From positions 1,674,001-1,738,000 of the forward strand of contig NZ_JAMJWC010000001.1 in the NCBI RefSeq assembly GCF_023554555.1: DNA of 64,000 bases. The letters are read 5' to 3'. Under the pieces are notes generated by a model. That model was not told where the DNA came from, ran no database searches, and was given only the letters and a program-made list of their open reading frames with translations. Shown here piece after piece: positions 43,863 to 51,813 of the stretch. The DNA is from Sphingobacterium sp. lm-10 (GTDB lineage: Bacteria; Bacteroidota; Bacteroidia; Sphingobacteriales; Sphingobacteriaceae). How positions within the stretch are numbered: position 1 is the first letter of the stretch; every line of letters begins with the position of its first letter. A program made the translations under genes and the position numbers.

Positions 43863-45101
43863 TTACTGCAATACAGAAAGGCTATCCTTAATGATGTTTA
43901 ATGCATTTTGAAGTTCTTCTTCGGTAATCACCAATGGTGGTGCGAATCTTATTTTATCGCCATGAGTTGGTTTTGCAAGCAATCCATTTTCCAATAGCTT
44001 ATAGCAAAGTAATTCTGCAGCCTTATCATCGTCATGGTTTATTACAATAGCATTTAACAAACCTTTGCCACGGACCTGAGCGATGTGGGGATGCTGCCAG
44101 GATTCGATAGTCTCACGAAACAACTTCCCTAAACGATCAGCATTTTCACTTAGATTTTCGTCTATGAGCACTTGCAACGCTGCCATCGCCGTCGCTGCGG
44201 CAAGAGGGCTTCCTCCGAATGTGGAGCCATGCTCTCCAGGCTGAATGCCCAACATAATCTCATCGTCGGCGAGCACCGCAGAAACAGGCATAGTACCCCC
44301 ACTCAGTGCTTTTCCAAGAATCAATATATCTGGGCGAACATCTTCATGATCACAAGCCAGCATACGACCTGTTCGTGCTAGTCCTGTCTGGATCTCGTCG
44401 GCGATAAACAGTACATTTGCCTCCTTACTTATGGCTGCAGCCTCCCTTAAATAACCTTCATCTGGAACGACCACCCCGGCTTCGCCTTGAATGGGTTCTA
44501 CTAGAAATGCGACAACATCCGGATCTTGAACCACCTGCTTCAATGCAGGTAGATCGTTAAATGGAACGCTTAAATAGCCTTCCATATAGGGACCAAAACC
44601 ATCTTTAGCGACCGGATCGCTGCTAAATGAAATGACGTTTAAGGTTCTTCCATGGAAGTTTTCTGCCGCAGTAATTATTTTGGCTCGGCCATCGGCCACT
44701 CCCTTTACCTTATAGCCCCAACGACGCGCCAGCTTGATGGCTGTTTCCACCGCTTCAACACCTCCATTCATGGGTAATACCTTATCGAAGCCAAATAGAG
44801 ACGTGATATAAGCCGTATACTCTGCAAATTTCTCGGAGTGAAATGCCCGGGAAGTTAGGGTAAGCGTCCGCGCCTGGTCGACAAATACATCTATAATCTT
44901 TGGATGGCAGTGCCCTTGGTTTACGGCAGAATAGCCGGATAAAAAGTCGAAAAACTTTCTTCCGGTTACGTCCCATACGAATACCCCTTCCCCTTTGTTC
45001 AATACAACTGGGAGCGGATGGTAATTGTGTGCACCAAACTGTTCTTCTTTCCGAATATGAGAAAGAGTTAGTTCATCTATGGTTACTGGGTAATTTGTCA
45101 T
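43863..45101 (-). CDS. rocD: Ornithine--oxo-acid transaminase
   Basis: A 412-residue class III aminotransferase that converts ornithine and 2-oxoglutarate to glutamate semialdehyde and glutamate. It matches the ornithine family well: EEQFGAHNYHPLPVVL, FFDFLSGYSAVNQGHCHPKI, GGVEAVETAIKLARRWGY, AENFHGRTLNVISFSSD, EPIQGEAGVVVPDEGYL, the LFIADEIQTGLARTG loop and the PLP lysine in LGKALSGGTMPVS. Monocistronic, convergent with sucB. Confidence 0.95.
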   Translation of the reverse strand: MTNYPVTIDELTLSHIRKEEQFGAHNYHPLPVVLNKGEGVFVWDVTGRKFFDFLSGYSAVNQGHCHPKIIDVFVDQARTLTLTSRAFHSEKFAEYTAYITSLFGFDKVLPMNGGVEAVETAIKLARRWGYKVKGVADGRAKIITAAENFHGRTLNVISFSSDPVAKDGFGPYMEGYLSVPFNDLPALKQVVQDPDVVAFLVEPIQGEAGVVVPDEGYLREAAAISKEANVLFIADEIQTGLARTGRMLACDHEDVRPDILILGKALSGGTMPVSAVLADDEIMLGIQPGEHGSTFGGSPLAAATAMAALQVLIDENLSENADRLGKLFRETIESWQHPHIAQVRGKGLLNAIVINHDDDKAAELLCYKLLENGLLAKPTHGDKIRFAPPLVITEEELQNALNIIKDSLSVLQ

Positions 45102-45208
45102 AACGCTTGTTGTGTTGATTATAGACGAATATAAGCAAAGGAAATCTATAAGCCTGAAACCGTCGGAAAACGCCGCATTTATATATGTAATTTAAACGTA
45201 AAATTGTA

Positions 45209-45216
45209 TACATTTG
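45209..45216 (+). promoter_or_regulatory. -7 element TACATTTG of kup
   Basis: Exact TAnnTTTG 24 bases before the ATG at 45241. It overlaps an upstream in-frame TTG (45214), which makes that codon an unlikely start. Confidence 0.5.
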
Positions 45217-45240
45217 AGCCGTTATTTACGCATCTGTCTC

Positions 45241-47178
45241 ATGGACAATAAATCACACTTGAACCGGCTCAGCGCCGCGGGCTTACTGATCAGTATAGGG
45301 ATCATTTTCGGAGATATCGGTACTTCTCCACTTTATGTTTTTAAAGCGATTTTCCATCAGGAAATCATCGAAGAAAACCTAATTCTGGGAAGCCTCTCCT
45401 GTATATTCTGGACACTCACTTTGCAAACTACCATTAAGTATGTTATTATCACGCTGCGTGCAGACAACAATGGTGAAGGTGGTATTTTATCCCTCTATTC
45501 CCTAGTACGGAGAAAAGCCAAATGGTTGATTATTCCGGCTATTATTGGTGCCTCGACTTTATTAGCAGATGGTATGATTACCCCGGCCATCACCATCTCT
45601 ACTGCAGTAGAAGGACTTTCTATCATGAATCCGAGTATTCCAACGGTGCCTATTGTTGTAGCGATTATTTCATTACTCTTTTTAATACAGCGCTTCGGCA
45701 CGTCGGTTGTAGGCCGAGTTTTCGGCCCAATCATGATGATTTGGTTTGTGGTAATCGGTACACTAGGCATACTCCACGTAGATGAAGCACCGTATGTATT
45801 AAAAGCACTGAACCCCTGGTATGCAGTGCAAACCATTATGCAACACCCCCGCTCGCTATTTATTTTCGGCGCCATATTTCTGTGTACGACCGGAGCAGAA
45901 GCCTTGTATTCGGATATGGGACATTGTGGTAAGTCCAATATTCGAATTAGTTGGATCTTCGTCAAAAGTATGCTTTTGCTGAATTACCTTGGACAGGGAG
46001 CATGGCTACTCACCCACCAGGGTGACAAACTGGGTGATCTAAATCCTTTCTTCGGCATTATGCCAGAATGGTTTGTAGTACCCGGCATCGTTATCGCAAC
46101 TATCGCGGCAATTGTGGCCAGTCAAGCCATGATATCAGGCGCTTATACACTTATCTCGGAAGCCGTGCGTCTTAATATATGGCCAAAGGTAGCCATTCGA
46201 TATCCAAGTGATCACAAAGGACAACTGTATGTGCCGTCTATCAATCTTATCCTTTATTTAGGTTGTATTTTGATCATTGCCGTATTTCGTAAATCCAGCA
46301 ATATGGAAGCTGCCTATGGTCTAGCCATCAACTTAACCTTCATCACTACGACCGCCTTGATGTGCTATTACATGGTGCGAAAACGGGTGCCTAAAATCTG
46401 GATTGCTGTGTTTGCCATTGTGTATTTTGTTATTGAATTAGCTTTCTTGGCGGGAAACCTCGTGAAGTTTATGCATGGTGGATGGTTGACGCTGGTTTTG
46501 GCCTCTGCCATATTCTTTGTTATGTATGGTTGGTACATGGCTCGAAAAATCAAGAATGCCTATATACGCTTTGTAGACATCCGCAAATACTATAATATCC
46601 TATCGGATTTAAGTTCTGATACCAGCATACAACCTTTTGCTTCACAGTTGGTCTACCTAACAAGTGCCAATAACAAACATGATATTGAAGACAAGATCGT
46701 GTATTCCATTATCAATAAGAAGCCAAAGCGCGCAGACGTCTATTGGTTTGTACACGTCGATGTGATGGATACGCCGCATGCAAAAGATTACACAGTAAGT
46801 CAATTAATACCGGGCAAACTGGTACGTATTGATTTTAAATTAGGATTTCGCGAGGAACAAAAGATCAGTTTACTATTCAGAAAGGTAGTAGAAGATATGG
46901 TATCCAAAGGTGAAATAGATATCACCAGTCGCTATGATACACTCAGGAAGCATCAGATCGCAGGAGATTTTAATTTCGTCGTGTTAGAGAAGGTCTTTTC
47001 GAAGTCATCTAGCCTATCTTGGGGCAATAGAATCATCATGGAATTGTATAGAGTACTGAGAACGTTTAGTCTTAGCGAAGAGAAGAGTTTTGGTTTGGAT
47101 AGTAGCTTTGTAACGCTGGAACGTGTACCACTAAATATTCCTGACACAAAAGAAGTGAAGCTCAACCGTTTAAATTAA
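45241..47178 (+). CDS. kup: KUP-family K+ uptake transporter
   Basis: A 645-residue, 12-helix potassium:proton symporter. Helix 1 has the family signature GIIFGDIGTSPLYVFKAIF, followed by TIKYVIITLRADNNGEGGILSLYSLV, GTTGAEALYSDMGHCG-like sequence (CTTGAEALYSDMGHCGK), VASQAMISGAYTLISEA and a soluble C-terminal domain from about residue 455. The start is the ATG at 45241. It ends inside a hairpin shared with the convergent glsB. Confidence 0.96.
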   Translation: MDNKSHLNRLSAAGLLISIGIIFGDIGTSPLYVFKAIFHQEIIEENLILGSLSCIFWTLTLQTTIKYVIITLRADNNGEGGILSLYSLVRRKAKWLIIPAIIGASTLLADGMITPAITISTAVEGLSIMNPSIPTVPIVVAIISLLFLIQRFGTSVVGRVFGPIMMIWFVVIGTLGILHVDEAPYVLKALNPWYAVQTIMQHPRSLFIFGAIFLCTTGAEALYSDMGHCGKSNIRISWIFVKSMLLLNYLGQGAWLLTHQGDKLGDLNPFFGIMPEWFVVPGIVIATIAAIVASQAMISGAYTLISEAVRLNIWPKVAIRYPSDHKGQLYVPSINLILYLGCILIIAVFRKSSNMEAAYGLAINLTFITTTALMCYYMVRKRVPKIWIAVFAIVYFVIELAFLAGNLVKFMHGGWLTLVLASAIFFVMYGWYMARKIKNAYIRFVDIRKYYNILSDLSSDTSIQPFASQLVYLTSANNKHDIEDKIVYSIINKKPKRADVYWFVHVDVMDTPHAKDYTVSQLIPGKLVRIDFKLGFREEQKISLLFRKVVEDMVSKGEIDITSRYDTLRKHQIAGDFNFVVLEKVFSKSSSLSWGNRIIMELYRVLRTFSLSEEKSFGLDSSFVTLERVPLNIPDTKEVKLNRLN

Positions 47179-47213
47179 AATAAAACAGGCTTATACTAAG
47201 CCTGTTTTATTTT
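47177..47213. terminator. Bidirectional terminator embedded in coding ends of kup and glsB
   Basis: A perfect 17-bp inverted repeat (AAAATAAAACAGGCTTA / complement) with a TAC loop. It includes the end of the kup stop codon and the last seven codons plus the stop of glsB. Confidence 0.9.
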
Positions 47214-48150
47214 GCACCTTATCCCGTTCGTAGGTCGTCATATGACGTTCCTTCTTCGTTGGGTAGATATCATCAATCGTAATTAAAATCCCAGTTTCTT
47301 CCACTTCACCGAACTCATCGTTCAGCGCGGTTCCGAAGGTCATCATACTAGGCGATACGTTCATGTACGTATTGATAAGTGGCGGTATATTTTCGCCCAG
47401 GGCACGCACCCTTGTGTTCAAAAGCTTGTAGCCATCTTTGTAAGGCAACCCATCAAAAATACCTTCTATTTCTGAAATATCCGTTTTGTAACCTAAAAAT
47501 AGGGATTCTACAGGCTTGGCCAACTGCTCCTTATCTGGGAAATAGCAGGCCATAAAATACATCAAAAGGTCACGCGCCTCTGCATTATAATGCGGATACA
47601 TGGTTACTTTCCCAAAAAGGTATTTGATTTCTGGATTCAGGATAACTACGGCACCCAGACCATCCCACAAATTATCCAAAGAATAGATGCCTTTGCGATT
47701 CTCGCTGGAGGGTTGATATTTGGGTTGCACCCACGATCTTCCTAGTTCTATAGTATACGGCAAGTAATCGCGAACAAACTTGTCGGAAATATCAAAATAA
47801 TGAGCTGTAGACAAATGAATTTTGCCTTCCGCATCGATTGCCTCATCACAACGGATTACGCGGTATCCTGCAGTAATTTCTTCATCTTCGGCACTCCAGG
47901 CAATCAATTGATCATAGTTGTGCTCGCAGGTATCGTTTTCGTCGATATCCAGCGGCAAGCCCGTACCTCCGCCGGCTCCGCGAAAAGTAAGCTCTCGTAA
48001 TCGCCCGATTTCCCGCATGATATTGGGTGCCGTATGGTAATTCACTAGATATACCTCATTGTTACCATTGTTGGTATGACGCAGAAATGCCTCTGGTGTC
48101 AGTTCAGCTTTTATTAACGCTCTATCTACTGGTGCAATAATGTCTTGCAT
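47191..48150 (-). CDS. glsB: GlsB-like glycine N-acyltransferase (GNAT/OlsB family)
   Basis: A 319-residue acyltransferase of the GNAT-related OlsB/GlsB family. Features: EIGRLRELTFRGAGGGTGLPLDID, the acyl-donor region GYRVIRCDEAI, YTIELGRSWVQPKYQ and DNLWDGLGAVVILNPEIKYLFG. In Bacteroides, GlsB N-acylates glycine and GlsA adds the second fatty acid, giving the glycine lipids of the envelope; the same pair is adjacent here. It follows the glsA gene by 20 bases. Confidence 0.85.
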   Translation of the reverse strand: MQDIIAPVDRALIKAELTPEAFLRHTNNGNNEVYLVNYHTAPNIMREIGRLRELTFRGAGGGTGLPLDIDENDTCEHNYDQLIAWSAEDEEITAGYRVIRCDEAIDAEGKIHLSTAHYFDISDKFVRDYLPYTIELGRSWVQPKYQPSSENRKGIYSLDNLWDGLGAVVILNPEIKYLFGKVTMYPHYNAEARDLLMYFMACYFPDKEQLAKPVESLFLGYKTDISEIEGIFDGLPYKDGYKLLNTRVRALGENIPPLINTYMNVSPSMMTFGTALNDEFGEVEETGILITIDDIYPTKKERHMTTYERDKVQNKTGLV

Positions 48151-48170
48151 ACTTTACTATTCTTCTCTAT

Positions 48171-49001
48171 CTATTTGGTCTGCGCCATGTCATACACCAA
48201 GGTACGCACTTTATCAGCCCATGCACGTTCATTCTTCGAAGCATCAAAGTGGGTATATGGTATCCGCTTCCCTATTATAATCTTTACCTGTTTGTTTTTC
48301 TGTGAAAACATCTCGTCAGGTAAATACAGCATTTCAATGTTGGCTTTGATCCCCAACTGCTGTCTTATTCGCGCCAGATTGTAAAAAAAGTTGGAATTTT
48401 TTCCATCAATATATACAGGCACGATATCCTTTTTATATTTTTTCGCTTTGGAGATGAAGCTTTTCTTCCAATCCAAATCCTGAATTTTACCACCCACCTT
48501 CCGCGACACTAATCCCGCTGGAAATACCAATAAGGCCTGATCGGAAGCATACGCATTCTCAATCGCAGCGATTCCGCTTTTACTCTGGCTCCCCAGCTTG
48601 TTCACCGGAATAAATAATGGCTCTAGATTTCGCACATTCAGCAGAATGTCGTTTACCAAGAATTTAACGTCTTTTCTGTAACGGCCAATCGCTTGCATGA
48701 AGGCTACCCCGTCTAAACCACCCAGTGGATGATTAGAGGCAAAGATGACACTATCAGACATTGGAATATGCTCCTCTCCCTCGAGGATAACCTCCACCCC
48801 AAGTTCCTTTAGCAGCGAATCCACAAAATCCAGCCCATAGTCATTCTTATATTCACGCATGATATAGTTGATATCATCCTCGTGTATCACACGCTGCAAA
48901 TAACTGATGAGAGGTTTAGGAATCCACCTGGCTAGTGTTGGGTTTTTTTTATGAATAACGCTCCGTATCTCTATAAATTTTTCTTGCTCTACTGACTTCA
49001 T
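48171..49001 (-). CDS. glsA: GlsA-like O-acyltransferase (PlsC family)
   Basis: A 276-residue PlsC-type acyltransferase with the HX4D motif in IFASNHPLGGLDGVAFM and a second acyl-acceptor motif LVFPAGLVSRKVGGKIQD. It is probably the O-acyltransferase partner of GlsB that completes glycine lipids. Other PlsC relatives make phosphatidic acid; the linkage to glsB makes GlsA the better call. Confidence 0.82.
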   Translation of the reverse strand: MKSVEQEKFIEIRSVIHKKNPTLARWIPKPLISYLQRVIHEDDINYIMREYKNDYGLDFVDSLLKELGVEVILEGEEHIPMSDSVIFASNHPLGGLDGVAFMQAIGRYRKDVKFLVNDILLNVRNLEPLFIPVNKLGSQSKSGIAAIENAYASDQALLVFPAGLVSRKVGGKIQDLDWKKSFISKAKKYKKDIVPVYIDGKNSNFFYNLARIRQQLGIKANIEMLYLPDEMFSQKNKQVKIIIGKRIPYTHFDASKNERAWADKVRTLVYDMAQTK

Positions 49002-49224
49002 AAAGTGATAAATACCCTACTCCTTTGTCGTAAAAATACATAATTTATGACATGTCTGGATAACTTTGAGAAAAAAAGTGTAGTCAGAATGCTTCGGAAT
49101 ACGCATGATCCCCTGAATGTTATTAACTTAGCTTAAGTCAATGGGCTATACAACAAAAATGTGACAGATTAAACGTTAATCCTAACAGCAGTCTAACTTA
49201 AAATAAGAACGAACTAGGAACATC

Positions 49225-49887
49225 ATGTATATAGGCGAGATCATTTCCAATTTTTATGCAGAAGTCAGCCCACAAGATACAGTGGCTCAAGTACTGCATC
49301 GAATCAACGAATTCCACTTCCACCAGCTACCCATAGTGCAGGACGGAGATTTCATCGGTTTGGTACGGGAAGAAAATTTGCTGGCTGAAGAAGACGAAAC
49401 TATAACAATTGGTGATATTAAGCGCACCTCTCCTTTTGTGTATGTGTACGATCATCAGCATATTTTTGATGGCTTGCAGATGATGGCCATACATGATCAT
49501 GATATCCTACCGGTGCTAAATAAAGACCATAAGTATATAGGAATTATTTCGCAGAAGGAGATTATTAAAGCGCTCAACCATACCTTAGCCAATAACGAAG
49601 CCGGTGCAGTCATCGTACTGGAAATGGATAGCCGCGACTATACTTTATCACAGGTATCTCATATCATTGAGTCGGAGAATACCCGTATCTTGAGTATTTC
49701 TTCTCGACAGCTACCCGATTCTGATCGATTGGAGATGACTATTAAGGTCAATAAAAACAATATTGCTGCTATCGTCGCATCACTCTGGCGGTTCGATTAT
49801 GTGGTGAAAGCCACATTTAATGATGGGAGTGATAAGAATGATATTCAGGATCGTTATAATCTTTTGATGAACTATCTGGAATTATAA
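49225..49887 (+). CDS. CBS-domain protein
   Basis: A 220-residue cytosolic protein with two CBS motifs in the N-terminal half (ISNFYAEVSPQDTVAQVLHRINEFHFHQLPIV and VYDHQHIFDGLQMMAIHDHDILPVL) and a C-terminal ACT-like region (about 135-210, VIVLEMDSRDYTLSQVSHIIES). CBS pairs bind adenine nucleotides; partner unknown. It lies 44 bases upstream of nadK, a combination seen in Bacteroidota. Confidence 0.88.
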   Translation: MYIGEIISNFYAEVSPQDTVAQVLHRINEFHFHQLPIVQDGDFIGLVREENLLAEEDETITIGDIKRTSPFVYVYDHQHIFDGLQMMAIHDHDILPVLNKDHKYIGIISQKEIIKALNHTLANNEAGAVIVLEMDSRDYTLSQVSHIIESENTRILSISSRQLPDSDRLEMTIKVNKNNIAAIVASLWRFDYVVKATFNDGSDKNDIQDRYNLLMNYLEL

Positions 49888-49931
49888 CGAACAATTATTG
49901 CGACATTTGCCCGCTGTAAAGATTAACTCAC

Positions 49932-50822
49932 ATGAAAACTACCATAGCCATCTATGGACGCGAATTCAATCCCTCTGTCAACTTCTACGTGGAGGCGCTT
50001 TTTCGTTTTCTGGACGCACGGAATATCGACGTGTACATCTACGATCCATTTTTTGCTTTCTTAAAGGAAGAGTTGTATTGCCCAACACATTTTAAGACCT
50101 TCATCCGCCTAGAAGATATTCCTCAACGGATTGATTTTATGCTGGGGTTAGGTGGAGATGGCACCATGCTGTCTGCGGTATCCCTGATTCGGGACTCTGG
50201 AATTCCAATCGTAGGAATCAATTTTGGCCGACTCGGTTTTTTGGCAAATATTGCCAAGCATGATATAGAGCAAGCTTTGGAAGAAATACTGAATGGAGAA
50301 TACACCACACAATCCAGGTGCGTGCTGTCTGTATCGAGTCCAGAGGATGAGCTGTTCGGCGACGAAAACTTCGCCTTAAACGATATTACAGTCTTCAAAT
50401 ACGACACCTCGGCTATGATTACTGTACAAGCAAATCTAGACCAGCAGTTATTAAATGATTACTGGGCAGATGGATTGATTATTGCAACGCCTACAGGTTC
50501 TACAGCCTATTCTTTAAGTTGCGGAGGGCCAATTATCATGCCTGGTAGTGGCAATTTTGTAATTACACCAGTTTCTCCACACAATCTCAATGTGCGGCCA
50601 ATCGTCATATCTGCTGAGTCTGAACTCGACCTAAAGATAGACAGTCGTACAGAAAAATATATTTTGAGCTGCGACTCCAGAAGTAAGACCTTACCCAGCA
50701 CCACGACTTTAAAAATAAAAAAAGCGGATTTTGAAATTAACCTGATCCGACTTAAAAAAGATCAATACTTCAGCATCTTGCGTGAAAAATTATTATGGGG
50801 ACTGGATGTACGTAATTATTAA
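49932..50822 (+). CDS. nadK: NAD kinase
   Basis: A 296-residue ATP-NAD kinase making NADP+ from NAD+. The catalytic GGDGT motif is in MLGLGGDGTMLSAVSLI, followed by GIPIVGINFGRLGFLANI, FALNDITVFK (the conserved ND/NE site) and ATPTGSTAYSLSCGGPI. Full length for the family and preceded by the CBS gene. Confidence 0.97.
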   Translation: MKTTIAIYGREFNPSVNFYVEALFRFLDARNIDVYIYDPFFAFLKEELYCPTHFKTFIRLEDIPQRIDFMLGLGGDGTMLSAVSLIRDSGIPIVGINFGRLGFLANIAKHDIEQALEEILNGEYTTQSRCVLSVSSPEDELFGDENFALNDITVFKYDTSAMITVQANLDQQLLNDYWADGLIIATPTGSTAYSLSCGGPIIMPGSGNFVITPVSPHNLNVRPIVISAESELDLKIDSRTEKYILSCDSRSKTLPSTTTLKIKKADFEINLIRLKKDQYFSILREKLLWGLDVRNY

Positions 50823-50959
50823 GCTCGGTTAACGGATCTAGTACTATTTTAAATTAAACGATGAGACCGTCTTCGCATAATGGTCGGGAGGACTTCATTA
50901 AAAAAGCCTATCTTTACGCCCAATATTAGGCCAACAAAAGTCATTTTGACGATTTAAGA

Positions 50960-51697
50960 ATGGATTTCAAAGACAAAATTAATAAGGATACGCTACCTCA
51001 ACACATCGCTATCATTATGGATGGTAACGGACGCTGGGCGAGAGAGAAAGGAGAAGACCGTGTTTTTGGCCATCAGAATGGTGTTAATTCTGTTAGAGAG
51101 ACGCTAGAGGGGTGTGTGGAGATTGGGGTACCCTTTGTTACTTTATATGCCTTCTCTACCGAAAATTGGAACAGACCAAAGGAAGAAGTGCAGGCGTTGA
51201 TGGAAATTCTCGTTCACTCTTTATCTAATGAGGTCGAAACATTCAAAAAAAATCGGGTAAAACTCCATGCTATTGGCAATATTGATGACCTTCCCGCACA
51301 CTGCCAGCGCACACTGCAGGAAACCATTAACCAGACCGATGATAATGCGGTATGTACCCTTACATTGGCCTTGAGCTATGGCGCGCGCGCGGAAATAATA
51401 CAAGCAACCAAAAAGATTGCACAACGCGCACAAGCTGGAGAAATCAATATAACAGATATAAACGACAAACTGTTTTCGGAAAGTTTGTACACAACGGGGC
51501 TTCCTGACCCCGATCTGATGATTCGTACCAGTGGTGAACAGCGCATCAGTAATTTCATGCTATGGCAGTTAGCCTACACCGAATTGGCATTTCTACCCAT
51601 CATGTGGCCTGAATTTACACGTGAGCATCTTTACGAATGCATATATAACTACCAGAACCGAGAAAGAAGATTCGGCAAGACTAGTGAACAATTATAA
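50960..51697 (+). CDS. uppS: Isoprenyl transferase (undecaprenyl diphosphate synthase)
   Basis: A 245-residue cis-prenyltransferase that makes the C55 lipid carrier for cell-wall glycans. HIAIIMDGNGRWAREKGEDR carries the catalytic Asp; YAFSTENWNRPKEEVQALM, DLMIRTSGEQRISNFMLWQ and PIMWPEFTREHLYE are the other family blocks. It lies just upstream of bamA, as is common in Bacteroidota. Confidence 0.97.
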   Translation: MDFKDKINKDTLPQHIAIIMDGNGRWAREKGEDRVFGHQNGVNSVRETLEGCVEIGVPFVTLYAFSTENWNRPKEEVQALMEILVHSLSNEVETFKKNRVKLHAIGNIDDLPAHCQRTLQETINQTDDNAVCTLTLALSYGARAEIIQATKKIAQRAQAGEINITDINDKLFSESLYTTGLPDPDLMIRTSGEQRISNFMLWQLAYTELAFLPIMWPEFTREHLYECIYNYQNRERRFGKTSEQL

Positions 51698-51705
51698 GAT
51701 TTGCT

Positions 51706-51713
51706 TACTTTTG
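51706..51713 (+). promoter_or_regulatory. -7-like element TACTTTTG upstream of bamA
   Basis: Exact TAnnTTTG about 100 bases before the bamA start; a second weaker one (TACTTTAG) is close to the gene near 51787. Confidence 0.35.
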
Positions 51714-51813
51714 CACCTTCAACCCGTTTTAACACTTCTTAAAGCTGGCGATCGGTCTTTTAACATAAATTAACAAGAGATTGGTGTACTTTAGCACCGA
51801 CAATAATTAGTAG

